From Gordonia sp. OPL2 (GTDB lineage Bacteria; Actinomycetota; Actinomycetes; Mycobacteriales; Mycobacteriaceae): a DNA stretch of 64,000 nucleotides. Within the stretch, counting starts at the first letter, position 1. Each line of letters opens with the position of its first letter. The notes beneath the pieces were generated by a model that made no database searches, was not told the origin of the DNA, and saw only the letters and a program-made list of their open reading frames with translations. Below are positions 52,989 through 61,215 of the stretch, piece by piece. The DNA lies in assembly GCF_003797825.1 (NCBI RefSeq), contig NZ_RKME01000007.1, positions 62,001 to 126,000 of the forward strand, written 5' to 3'. A program made the translations under genes and the position numbers.

Positions 52989-53702
52989 TCAGTCCTGCTG
53001 CGCACTCGGCAACCGCCACCCGAACGTCGCCGTCGGCGGCGCGTCCTTGGAATACAGTCGCGCCGGCCGTCCTCCGCCGACGCGGGTCGCGGGCTTGCCC
53101 TCCGCGTCGATCTCCGCGGCCAGCAGGGGTTGCACGCGACGATTGAACGAGTCGCGCATCAGACGGCGGCCCAGGATCGCCTCGTGGAGTTCCCTCAGCT
53201 CCGAGAGTGTGTACGGCTGGCGCAGGAGATTGTCCGGGTCGGGCTGGTCCTCGTAGCGCTCGCGCAAGTTGTCGGTGGCCGCTGCAATGATCTTCTCGTG
53301 GTCATAGAGCAAGCGCTCCCCTGACGTCAGGTGCCCGTCCGACGTCACCGGCTCGAGCTCGCCGACGACGTCCGACAACTCGTCAGCCGGTAGGGCCACG
53401 GCATGCGCGATCGAGATCGTCCACCCCCGGGGATCTCGGTCAGGATCACTGAAGACCGCGAGGAGATGCGGTCGGACGTGGTCGGGCGAGAGCCCCAGTT
53501 TGAGTTCGAGGACCTCCCGAACCGTCTCCTCGACGGTGTGGTGTTCCCGGACGAATCGTCCCGGCAACGCGACACCGTCAGCATCCTGACCGTGTTGGAC
53601 GACGACGCGTAGTGCCCCGCCGATGACGGTGAGGACCGCGATGTCGACGGCCACGCTCGGACGCGGATAGTCGCTGAGCTGAGTGCGGGATCGAGCGCTC
53701 AC
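52989..53702 (-). CDS. NrtR-like regulator (Nudix domain plus winged helix)
   Basis: The 237-residue protein joins a Nudix-fold domain (about 15-140; ALPGRFVREHHTVEETVREVLELKLGL is a degenerate Nudix box) to a C-terminal winged helix (LRQPYTLSELRELHEAILGRRLMRDSFNRRVQPLL). This is the layout of NrtR regulators, in which the Nudix domain senses NAD-related compounds such as ADP-ribose. GTG at 53702 fits TAGGGT 6 nt upstream (leaderless); TTG at 53708 is an alternative. It is divergent from the VWA/ADP-ribosylglycohydrolase operon and probably controls it. Confidence 0.82.
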   Translation of the reverse strand: MSARSRTQLSDYPRPSVAVDIAVLTVIGGALRVVVQHGQDADGVALPGRFVREHHTVEETVREVLELKLGLSPDHVRPHLLAVFSDPDRDPRGWTISIAHAVALPADELSDVVGELEPVTSDGHLTSGERLLYDHEKIIAAATDNLRERYEDQPDPDNLLRQPYTLSELRELHEAILGRRLMRDSFNRRVQPLLAAEIDAEGKPATRVGGGRPARLYSKDAPPTATFGWRLPSAQQD

Positions 53703-53726
53703 AGACAAACCCTATGCGAATGTCTG
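53702..53726. promoter_or_regulatory. Candidate NrtR operator
   Basis: CAGACA-N13-TGTCTG overlaps the -10 (TAGGGT, minus strand 53709-53714) of the regulator gene; its left arm reaches the start codon. ATGCGAA occurs inside and again at 53750. Autoregulation and control of the divergent operon are likely but unproven. Confidence 0.45.
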
Positions 53727-53799
53727 CGCAAAGTAGTAAACTCACAAATGCGAAAAGTCACCGCCTCGGTCGGATGCCGGGTGGGAGAAAGGAATCACG

Positions 53800-55077
53800 A
53801 TGAAACTCTCCGCCGCTCTCGACGTCGAGGTCGTGGCCCACGAGGCCGCCGACGAAGTCACCCTGCTGCTGGAACTGCAGGCTCCGGCCGGCGAGGTCGC
53901 CGACCGCACACCCACCGCCCTGCAGGTCGTCCTCGATCGCAGCGGGTCGATGTCGGGGCCTCCGCTGGAGGGCGCGCAGAAGGCTCTCGCCGGCGTGGTC
54001 GCCCAGCTCGATCCGGCCGATGTGTTCGGTCTGGTCACCTTCGATGACTCCGCGCAGGTCGTCGTGCCCGCCGGTCCGCTTGCCGACAAGCAACGAGCCG
54101 CGGGTGCGATCAGCACGGTCGTCCCCGGCGGCTGCACCGATCTGTCATCCGGCTACTTGCGTGGGCTGCAGGAGTTGCGGCGCAGCGCGGCGTCGGCGGG
54201 TATCCGCGGCGGCACGGTGCTGGTGATCAGCGACGGCCACGTCAATCGCGGAATCCAGGACCTCGACGAGTTCGCGAGCATCACCGCGAAGGCGGCTGCC
54301 GACGGCATCGTCACCTCGACTCTGGGCTACGGCCGCGGGTACGACGAGACGCTGCTGTCGGCGATGGCACGGTCGGGCAACGGCAATCACGTGTTCGCCG
54401 ACGACCCCGATGCCGCGGGTGCCGCGATCGCGGGTGAGGTCGAGGGCCTGCTCTCCAAGTCTGCGCAGGCCGTCACGCTGACGGTGCGCTATGTACCTCA
54501 GGTGCAGGAACTCTCGCTCTACAACGACCTGCCGGCACATCAGACCGCCGACGGCGAGGTGATGATCGAGCTCGGCGACCTGTATGCCCTCGAGGAGCGG
54601 AAGCTGTTGCTGCGGATGAAGGTCGACGGCCTCGCCGCGCTCGGCCTCACCCAGATCGCCTCGTTGGAGCTGCGCTACGTGGAGACCGCCACCTTGACCG
54701 AACACACAGTGGCGCTGCCCATCTCGGTGAACGTCGTCCCCGGCGACGAACTCGGTCCGCGCGTCCCGAATCCGACGGTGCAGTCGGAGCGGCTGTACCA
54801 GGAGGGGCAGGCCGCCAAGTTGGAGGCGTCGCAGGCGTATGAGTCCGGCGACCTGGCCACCGGGCAGTCACGCCTGCGTGCCTCACACGAGCGGTTGCGG
54901 TCGGCCGCGATGTGCGCGAGTCCCGATGATCGGGCGGTCATCGACCGCGAGCTGGAGATGATCGAGGAGCTCGGCATCCAGGCGCCGCTCGCCGGCGCGG
55001 CCTACGCCTCCAAGGCGACCCGCGACTCCTACCACCTCGGAAACCGCAAGCGCGGTCGCCGGCCCTCTGCCGGTTGA
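53800..55077 (+). CDS. VWA-domain protein
   Basis: The 425-residue protein has a von Willebrand A domain with the metal-adhesion motif LDRSGSMSG near residues 45-53 and the supporting TFDDS and GGCTDLSSG segments. A beta-rich C-terminal part follows to about 310, then a helical tail with TPR-like character. No signal peptide or membrane segment is present, so it acts in the cytoplasm, often as a scaffold. AGAAAGGA precedes the ATG. The gene starts an operon with the ADP-ribosylglycohydrolase fusion and the TY-Chap-like protein. Confidence 0.85.
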   Translation: MKLSAALDVEVVAHEAADEVTLLLELQAPAGEVADRTPTALQVVLDRSGSMSGPPLEGAQKALAGVVAQLDPADVFGLVTFDDSAQVVVPAGPLADKQRAAGAISTVVPGGCTDLSSGYLRGLQELRRSAASAGIRGGTVLVISDGHVNRGIQDLDEFASITAKAAADGIVTSTLGYGRGYDETLLSAMARSGNGNHVFADDPDAAGAAIAGEVEGLLSKSAQAVTLTVRYVPQVQELSLYNDLPAHQTADGEVMIELGDLYALEERKLLLRMKVDGLAALGLTQIASLELRYVETATLTEHTVALPISVNVVPGDELGPRVPNPTVQSERLYQEGQAAKLEASQAYESGDLATGQSRLRASHERLRSAAMCASPDDRAVIDRELEMIEELGIQAPLAGAAYASKATRDSYHLGNRKRGRRPSAG

Positions 55078-55124
55078 GTGGCGACGAACGAGCGAAGCGA
55101 GCCCGACGCGTATCGAAACCACCC
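55070..55124. repeat. Dispersed repeat copy
   Basis: The segment from CGGTTGAGTGGC to GCGTATCGAAACCACC resembles the end of the array at 1018-1073 (GGTCGAGTAGC, GAGC, GCGTATCGAGACCACC in the same order). It overlaps the last codons and stop of the VWA gene. It appears to be one copy of a dispersed family. Confidence 0.6.
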
Positions 55125-55143
55125 ATCCCCGAAAGGCCCTCAC

Positions 55144-56652
55144 TTGCCCCATTCCCTCCGCCTGTCGACGGCTCAACTCGACCGCGCCGCAGGCGTTCTC
55201 CTCACCACCGCCGTCGGCGACGCCCTCGGCGTCCCCTACGAGTTCGAGTCCCGTCGACTTCCCGCCGACGAGCCACCGCAGATGCTCGGGGGCGGTCTCG
55301 GCAACTTCGAGCCGGGCGAGTGGAGCGACGACACGTCGATGGCGATGGCGATCGCGCTCGTTGCGGCGACCGGTGCGGACCTCACCGCCGACGACGCTCT
55401 CGACGCGATCGCCGATAACTTCCTGCGCTGGTTCGACGGCAACCCACCGGACGTCGGCAACCAGACCCGCGCGGTGCTCGGCGCCACCCGACGCCGGCTC
55501 GACAGTGGTGAGAGCGGTGCCGGACGGGTGATGCGTGAGGAGTCCGACCGCTTCGCGCATGCTCACCCACGCTCCGCCGGCAATGGGGCCCTGATGCGCA
55601 CTGCACCAGTGGCTTTGGCGCACCTCGACGATCGCGATCACATGGCCGAGGCGGCCCGCCGTGTCGCGGCGCTGACACACGGCGACGATCTCGCGGGCGA
55701 CTCGTGCGTGCTGTGGTGCGAGGCGATCCGGGTCGCCGTGCTCGACGGACGCATCGACATCCGCGGCGGCCTCGACCTCATGCCCGCCCAGCGTGTCGAC
55801 CAGTGGTCCGCGTGGCTCGACGACGCGGCAATCAACAGCCCGAATCTGTTCACACCCAACGGTTTCACGGTCACCGCCCTGCAGGCCGCGGCCTCCGCCA
55901 TCACGCAGACGCCGATTCCGGAGTCCACCGCGTGTCTGCATCTGCAGGACAGTCTCGACACGGCCATCCGGATCGGCAACGACACGGACACCGTGGCCGC
56001 GATTGCGGGTGGTCTGCTCGGTGCACGGTGGGGCGCGAGCGCCGTGCCGTGGCGGTGGCGCCGTGCCGTCCACGGATGGCCCCGTGACGACCGGCCGAGC
56101 GACGCCCACGACCTCGTCGCCCTCGCCACCCTCACCGTCCGGGACGGACGACCCGACAGCACTGGATGGCCGACGACCGACGATGTCGTCTATCGCGAAC
56201 GCGCCGCCACCGCCGCGATCCCGCATCCGTACGACGACGGCGTCCTGTTGGGCACTCACGCGACCACCGATCACCACGCCGACGCCGTGGTATCGATGTG
56301 CCGGGTCGGCCGGCGCCAGGCGTGCTTCGGCGGCGCGACCGACGTCGTCGCCTCCCGATTGATGGACTCCGGCGACCCCGCGGAGAACCCGAACCTCGCG
56401 TTCGTGCTCGCCGACACCGCCGACGCCGTCCGCGGGTTACGCGCGGAAGGGAAAACGGTTCTCCTGCATTGCGTTGCGGGACATCAACGCACACCGAGCG
56501 TTGCCGTCGCGTATGGCGTGCTGCTGGGTCATCCGGTCGACGAGGTCCGGGCAGGGGTGCTCGTGGCGATGCCGGATGCGCGTGGGCGCGGAGTGGTGTG
56601 GGACGCGGCCGGCGAACAACCTCACCTGATTCCGTCCGGTGGGCCATCATGA
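55144..56652 (+). CDS. ADP-ribosylglycohydrolase fused to a dual-specificity phosphatase
   Basis: The 502-residue protein is a fusion. Residues about 10-310 form an ADP-ribosylglycohydrolase: SDDTSMAMA, RSAGNGALMRTAPVAL and GNDTDTVAAIAGGLLGARWG supply the Mg-binding acidic residues. Residues about 350-490 contain HCVAGHQRTPSV, the Cys-x5-Arg loop of dual-specificity/tyrosine phosphatases. It could strip ADP-ribose from proteins, or process ADP-ribose phosphate. TTG at 55144 with GAAAGG 7 nt upstream is the preferred start; GTG at 55078 would begin inside a repeat. The stop overlaps the next start (ATGA). Confidence 0.85.
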   Translation: MPHSLRLSTAQLDRAAGVLLTTAVGDALGVPYEFESRRLPADEPPQMLGGGLGNFEPGEWSDDTSMAMAIALVAATGADLTADDALDAIADNFLRWFDGNPPDVGNQTRAVLGATRRRLDSGESGAGRVMREESDRFAHAHPRSAGNGALMRTAPVALAHLDDRDHMAEAARRVAALTHGDDLAGDSCVLWCEAIRVAVLDGRIDIRGGLDLMPAQRVDQWSAWLDDAAINSPNLFTPNGFTVTALQAAASAITQTPIPESTACLHLQDSLDTAIRIGNDTDTVAAIAGGLLGARWGASAVPWRWRRAVHGWPRDDRPSDAHDLVALATLTVRDGRPDSTGWPTTDDVVYRERAATAAIPHPYDDGVLLGTHATTDHHADAVVSMCRVGRRQACFGGATDVVASRLMDSGDPAENPNLAFVLADTADAVRGLRAEGKTVLLHCVAGHQRTPSVAVAYGVLLGHPVDEVRAGVLVAMPDARGRGVVWDAAGEQPHLIPSGGPS

Positions 56653-57428
56653 TGCAAGAGCCAGCACCGACGACCATCGAGGAGTACGAGTTGTCCGACG
56701 TCGATCTCTCACTGTCAGAGCTCCAGATCTGGATCAGTTCGGCACTCGCGCCGCTCGTGGGTCATGAGGCCGTCACTGATGACGATGGCGATTTCCCGGT
56801 ACTGCTGGACTCTGGAGTCGTCTACATCAGGGCCGTCGACGACGAGGAGGAGATCCACTTCTTCGCGCCCCTCGTCGAGAACGTGAGTCGGACCGACTAC
56901 GCGTCGTTCGTGGTGCACGCGCTGAACAGGGCGCATCCCGTCATCAAGTTCTTTCTGAGTGGCAACTCGATTGGAGTCCGCGCGGTTCTCTACGCAGATC
57001 CGCCGATCGAGTCGCATCTTCTCCGGTGCATCTCTCAGTTCGAGGACGTGATGGCCCAGGGAGGCCAGATCGCGGACGACGTGGACGGCGTATTCGTCTG
57101 GGCCGGCGACTCGGCCATGGAGAGCGCGGGCTCTGCCGAGGGCGAGGAACTACCCACTCCGGTCATGGTGCTCGTGCAACTCGATGCAGAGGGTGATCAT
57201 TCGTTGTCGCCGGCGGAGGTCGCGCGAATCTGCCATGACGACGCCGAAGCGATCCTGCAGTACATCCGCGTCGTGGAGGAGCAGATGATTACCTGGCGGA
57301 CCCGCGCCGACGAGGCGGTCTCGTCCGGCGACTCAGAAGAGGCAGAGGCGTGCCTACACGAAGCGCAGGGGTGGGAGAAGACTGCACGCGATCTCCGGGG
57401 AGCCCTGCGACACGTCGCCTTGAACTGA
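56649..57428 (+). CDS. TY-Chap-like putative chaperone
   Basis: The 259-residue acidic protein has a YbjN/CesT-like domain at about 15-125 (SELQIWISSALAPLVG, GVVYIRAVDDEEEIHFFAPLV, HALNRAHPVIKFFLSGNSIGVRAVLY), typical of TY-Chap predicted peptide-binding chaperones, and a helical C-terminal half with coiled-coil character. It overlaps the ADP-ribosylglycohydrolase stop. It may present or stabilise a partner of the operon. It also lies about 0.9 kb from the second toxin locus. Confidence 0.65.
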   Translation: MMQEPAPTTIEEYELSDVDLSLSELQIWISSALAPLVGHEAVTDDDGDFPVLLDSGVVYIRAVDDEEEIHFFAPLVENVSRTDYASFVVHALNRAHPVIKFFLSGNSIGVRAVLYADPPIESHLLRCISQFEDVMAQGGQIADDVDGVFVWAGDSAMESAGSAEGEELPTPVMVLVQLDAEGDHSLSPAEVARICHDDAEAILQYIRVVEEQMITWRTRADEAVSSGDSEEAEACLHEAQGWEKTARDLRGALRHVALN

Positions 57429-57455
57429 CTGGGATCGACAAGCTGCGCGGGCGCG

Positions 57456-57806
57456 TCACCCCCGCAGAATCGACGTCATCTTCTTTCCCTTCGCGACCTC
57501 GTCGACGAGCTTGTCCATGTACCGGATCTTCTGCATCAACGGATCCTCGATGTCCTCGACGCGGTGACCGCAGATCACGCCGGTGATGAGCTCGGCATTC
57601 GGATTGAAGTTCGGCGCCTCGGCGAAGAACGTCTCGAGGTCGGTTTCGTCGGCGAGCACCTTCTCGAGTCCGGTGTCGTCGTAGCCGGTCAGCCAGGTGA
57701 TGACCTGGTCGACCTCCGCCTTGGTGTGGCCCTTCCGTTCGGCTTTGGTCACGTAAAGCGGGTAGATGCTGGCGAAACTGGTGGTGAAGATCCGATGCCC
57801 TGCCAC
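57456..57806 (-). CDS. DUF2200 protein
   Basis: The 116-residue protein matches DUF2200 throughout: HRIFTTSFASIYPLYVTKAERKG, VITWLTGYDD, FFAEAPNFNPNAELITGVICGHRVE and LMQKIRYMDKLVDEVAKGK. Function is unknown. AAAGGAGG precedes the GTG. It lies 39 bp after the SUKH immunity gene on the same strand. Confidence 0.9.
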   Translation of the reverse strand: MAGHRIFTTSFASIYPLYVTKAERKGHTKAEVDQVITWLTGYDDTGLEKVLADETDLETFFAEAPNFNPNAELITGVICGHRVEDIEDPLMQKIRYMDKLVDEVAKGKKMTSILRG

Positions 57807-57845
57807 GTCGGCCTCCTTTGTCGGGTGACGACGATTCTGCCAGGG

Positions 57846-58298
57846 TCAGATGAGCTCGAAGGTTTCGAGGTCCTCGACGAAGCTGCGCCAATCGGGGTAC
57901 CGCAGATGCATGATCTGCTCGCTGGGTGGATTGCCCTCACCGATCCCGAGCTCGTCGGCCTCGTCGAAGTCGGCCCAATAGATCTGTCCGGCAACGTCGT
58001 CGGCGAGTCCGATGCAGAACGCTCCGCCGTCGCCGAGGGTCACGGGGTGATACCGCCCGGGGATCACCTCGTACTGGGTCGAGATCCCGTCCCGCAGGAT
58101 CTGCTCGTCGTGGGGCGTCAACATGGTGTGCACGGAGCCGTTGTCGCCGGTGTCGGGCACGATCCGCTCGGCGATCGACCCTCCACCCAGCGTGAGCAGG
58201 TCGCCGCGGTAATCGGCGGGGAGCGGGTTGCCGATGCGCTCCTCGAGCGCCTCGACCTCGTCGGACGTCCACAGCACGGGCCCGTCGGTGAACTTCAT
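57846..58298 (-). CDS. SMI1/KNR4 (SUKH) immunity protein
   Basis: The 150-residue acidic protein follows the SUKH pattern: EVEALEERIGNPLPADYRGDLLTLGGGS at the start, a middle with HPVTLGDGGAFCIGLADDVAGQIYWADFDE, and a C-terminal helix RSFVEDLETFEL. SUKH proteins are the most common immunity proteins of bacterial nuclease toxins. It lies 14 bp downstream of the WHH toxin gene, with GGGGAG before the ATG, and almost certainly neutralises it. Confidence 0.87.
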   Translation of the reverse strand: MKFTDGPVLWTSDEVEALEERIGNPLPADYRGDLLTLGGGSIAERIVPDTGDNGSVHTMLTPHDEQILRDGISTQYEVIPGRYHPVTLGDGGAFCIGLADDVAGQIYWADFDEADELGIGEGNPPSEQIMHLRYPDWRSFVEDLETFELI

Positions 58299-58312
58299 GT
58301 CAGAGCACTCCC

Positions 58313-60151
58313 CTACTTCTTCGCGCCGCCGTCGTGGCCGATGGCTGTGTGGATGTCCTTGGGTACGAGTTGCATTGTGCTGCCGTCCTCGTTGTGATGC
58401 CAGACTCGATCGGTCGGCGGATTCCAGTTCGGATCGTTCAGTTGTTGGCGGACGATCTCGTTGGCCCGTCGTTTGTCGCTGGCCCGGTTGGTGAAACCGC
58501 CCGGCAGGTTGACCGTTTCGTCGGCGTACTCACCGAACTCGGGGAAACCTTTGTCGTTGAACTTCACGCCGTTCGGATATTTGGTCTTCAGATCGCCCGG
58601 CAACTCCATCCGCTCACCGGCGTAGCGCGAGTTGCGGGGGTAGTTGCCGTTGGGCAGTTTGTCGACGCTGGCCGGCGGAGGCGTTCCCGGCGGGATGACC
58701 ACCGGCTTTTGCGGCGTGACCGGAGGGGCCTGAGGTGCGGCCGGTGCCTGCGGCGCCGGTGGTGCCGGTCGCTTCGGCGGCCCGGGGACGACCGGTTTGC
58801 GCGGCGCACCGGGCGCCGCTCCACCCGGCAAAGCGTTGCCGTCGGGGTCGGGCGCGGTCTGACCAAGAATGAGTCCGATCCAGCCGTGGCCACCGCCCGC
58901 TGCCTCGATTTGAGCAGCGTGGCGAGCCAAGTGGTCGAGAATGATCTTGTCCAGCTCCGGGTCGCCCGTGCTCCGATCGCCGAGATCGCCGCTCCGGACG
59001 ATCTCCTGGATTCCGACGACGTTCCCGCTGAAGATGCTGAACCCGAAGTCGCTCTGCCCGCCGCCTGCACCGGAGTACGGCTTGAACCCGTTGTCACGCA
59101 GAACGTCGTCGACGGCCTGGTCGACGCGGTCGTCGTCTTTGTCGGAGATACCTGGCGCTGCCGGCTCGTCATCATCGTCGAGGAGTTGGACCGGCGGCTT
59201 CTGACCTGGACGATCGCCATCGGGCTTCGGGGTGCCGGTGATGTTCGGCGTGCGCGGATTCGGGTCGTCCGGGTCCGCCTTCTGCATCGGTGGGCTCAGA
59301 ATTCGCGCGGGCGGGTCCTTGTCATCCCGGCCGGACTCGTCACGCTTCGGTGTGGGCGGTGTCGAGGTGCGCGGCGAGGCGTCGAGGTCCGGTTGATTCA
59401 CCGTGGGCGGGGTGGCTTTCGGCGTGAACGGCACCGGCGTGTGATCTCGGTCCGGCCTCGAACGACGATCCGACTTGTCGTTGTCGCCGGGTCGCCCGCT
59501 GTCACGACGATCTGTACGGTCACGATCCTGGCCGCCCGGTCGGGCCGTGTTCGGTGCGACCTTGTTCGGTCCGCGGTTCTCCTGCGGCCCGGTCCGACGG
59601 TCGGACGTGTCGTCGCGGTCGGTCTTGTCCCGCGAGTTGCGGTCGCGAGAGTAGTTGTCGCGCAGCCCACTGCGTGAATCTTCGCGGTCATCCGAACTGT
59701 CGCCGCGTCGGCTGCCGCCCGGTGAATTGGTGCTGGGCGCTCTGGTGTTCGGCGAATACTTGTGGGGATCGCGATCAGGCTTGGGGATCGACTTGCGCGG
59801 GCCGGTCGGCTTCTTCGGTGTGCCCGGCGTGCTGCCGCCGGGCGAACTGTTTCCCGGCGAGCCGGCACCCGGTCCGCCCGGCGAGCTCGGCGCGGTGTTT
59901 CGGGGTGCGGTGTTTCCGGGTGCCGACTGTTGAGGCCGCGGATTCATCTTCCTGGCCTCGCCACCGTCGCGCTGCGACGGTTTGTTCTTGCCGGAACGGT
60001 CGCCGCCCGGTTGTGACGACGACCGGTCACTACCTCCCTTGTTGGGCTGCGCCGCCATCGCGTGGGTCAGTGGCAGCGCCCCGACCAGTACGACTGCGAT
60101 CGCCGTGAGTAGCGCACGCACCAGCAGCGCCGTTCGTCCTGGATCTCGCAT
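58313..60151 (-). CDS. Secreted polymorphic toxin, WHH-type HNH/Endo VII nuclease
   Basis: The 612-residue protein has a signal peptide (1-34), a long Pro/Arg/Asp-rich stalk to about 320, a globular domain of unknown type at about 325-430 (VDQAVDDVLRDNGFKPYS and LDHLARHAAQIEAAGGGHGW), a Pro-rich linker, and a C-terminal nuclease. The nuclease holds RVWHHNEDG (W584-H585-H586) followed by MQLVPKDIH (H601) and H606, the WHH signature of the HNH/Endonuclease VII superfamily. The stalk has RKSIPKPDRDPHKYSPNT at 119-136 and NRGPNKVAPNT at 192-202, matching the toxin at 2786. ATG 60151 gives the full signal peptide; GGGAG lies upstream. Confidence 0.85.
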   Translation of the reverse strand: MRDPGRTALLVRALLTAIAVVLVGALPLTHAMAAQPNKGGSDRSSSQPGGDRSGKNKPSQRDGGEARKMNPRPQQSAPGNTAPRNTAPSSPGGPGAGSPGNSSPGGSTPGTPKKPTGPRKSIPKPDRDPHKYSPNTRAPSTNSPGGSRRGDSSDDREDSRSGLRDNYSRDRNSRDKTDRDDTSDRRTGPQENRGPNKVAPNTARPGGQDRDRTDRRDSGRPGDNDKSDRRSRPDRDHTPVPFTPKATPPTVNQPDLDASPRTSTPPTPKRDESGRDDKDPPARILSPPMQKADPDDPNPRTPNITGTPKPDGDRPGQKPPVQLLDDDDEPAAPGISDKDDDRVDQAVDDVLRDNGFKPYSGAGGGQSDFGFSIFSGNVVGIQEIVRSGDLGDRSTGDPELDKIILDHLARHAAQIEAAGGGHGWIGLILGQTAPDPDGNALPGGAAPGAPRKPVVPGPPKRPAPPAPQAPAAPQAPPVTPQKPVVIPPGTPPPASVDKLPNGNYPRNSRYAGERMELPGDLKTKYPNGVKFNDKGFPEFGEYADETVNLPGGFTNRASDKRRANEIVRQQLNDPNWNPPTDRVWHHNEDGSTMQLVPKDIHTAIGHDGGAKK

Positions 60152-60396
60152 CACGTTGTCCCACTCCCACTTCGTTGCTGATCTCGCGTCGCTGCGACCG
60201 TACGGCCGCTGGCCCTGCACCTCGAGCGGTCGACGTCGAAGATGCTCTGCGCGAACGACATCACTGAAGCAATGCACAATGACCGGGAACATTTCGCGGG
60301 TGACGCCGCATCCAACCGGGTACGGGGACGGTGTGCTTGCTACCGTCACCGTGTGATGGACGGGTGCACTCCGGTGGCGTGGTGAGCGCGCCGGGG

Positions 60397-60915
60397 ATGG
60401 ATGAGCGAGTACGGCTGATGGCGGTCTCGGCCGCCGCGGTCGACGATGCACGCACCATTGCCGGTGACATCCGCATGCATGCGGATCAGGCGGAGTGGCT
60501 CGAGGTTCCCACCGGCGACAGCGGCCACCTCACGACGCTCGTCGCGCCCACCGATCCGACCATGCGCAGCGCCGACACGATCACCGTCACCATGACCCGT
60601 TTCATCGTCGACTGGGGTGTCGACGTCAACGACGGACTCGACGACGCGTTCGAGGATATGCGTCGGCTGCCAGGGTGGACGGAACACAGAGTCGAGCGGT
60701 TCCCGATCACCGCCACGACCGAGGGCGGCACGGTACAGGCCGGCACGTACATGGATGAATTGCGCGGCTGGGTGTACGCGGTGACGAAAATCGTTCTCTA
60801 TCAACGTGGCAACGTCGTGTATCTCCTTCGATGCACCGGCTCCACGACGTCCGAGAGTGCAGGCCACCGCGAGTCGCTGGCTCGATCTGTGCGCTTCGTC
60901 CACCTGGACGACTGA
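60397..60915 (+). CDS. Hypothetical protein, LpqN/DUF1795-like
   Basis: The 172-residue protein has no signal peptide. Its middle (DTITVTMTRFIVDWGVDVNDG, EDMRRLPGWTEHRVERFPIT) and end (GNVVYLLRCTG) follow the beta-rich pattern of DUF1795/LpqN-like domains, some of which (EagR) are effector chaperones. It is divergent from the toxin at 58313, with 245 bp between, so a role with the toxin is possible but unproven. The start is uncertain; GTG codons upstream at 60361-60379 are alternatives. Confidence 0.5.
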   Translation: MDERVRLMAVSAAAVDDARTIAGDIRMHADQAEWLEVPTGDSGHLTTLVAPTDPTMRSADTITVTMTRFIVDWGVDVNDGLDDAFEDMRRLPGWTEHRVERFPITATTEGGTVQAGTYMDELRGWVYAVTKIVLYQRGNVVYLLRCTGSTTSESAGHRESLARSVRFVHLDD

Positions 60916-60926
60916 GGAGACCACTC

Positions 60927-61214
60927 ATGGTGACCCGTGCCAGTACCGTTCCCGACCTCGAGTCCGTTCTCGCCAGTTATGTCGTGTTCACACCAGACCC
61001 CCTCGACTGCGGGTGGTTTCGCGGCCGATGTAGCTCGACAACCCTGTATCTGCGCCTCGGCAACTTTCCCGACGAGCACCTCTACTCGCTCTACTTGGGT
61101 CACGGACGGTGGATGGATTTCACCGTGAGTCCGAACCTGTGGTCGGTCGAGGCGGCCGGAGGGTGGCCCGACAGCGCCCGCCCACGACTACCGAAGGGCC
61201 AGTTCCACGAGTGA
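60927..61214 (+). CDS. Hypothetical small protein
   Basis: The 95-residue product has a Cys pair (DCGWFRGRC) and a strand-rich middle (TTLYLRLGNFPDEHLYSLYLG). ATG at 60927 follows GAGGAGACC, 11 bp after the previous stop, so the two genes form an operon. Not recognised; small size and place beside a toxin locus make an accessory or orphan immunity role conceivable. Confidence 0.6.
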   Translation: MVTRASTVPDLESVLASYVVFTPDPLDCGWFRGRCSSTTLYLRLGNFPDEHLYSLYLGHGRWMDFTVSPNLWSVEAAGGWPDSARPRLPKGQFHE

Positions 61215-61215
61215 T

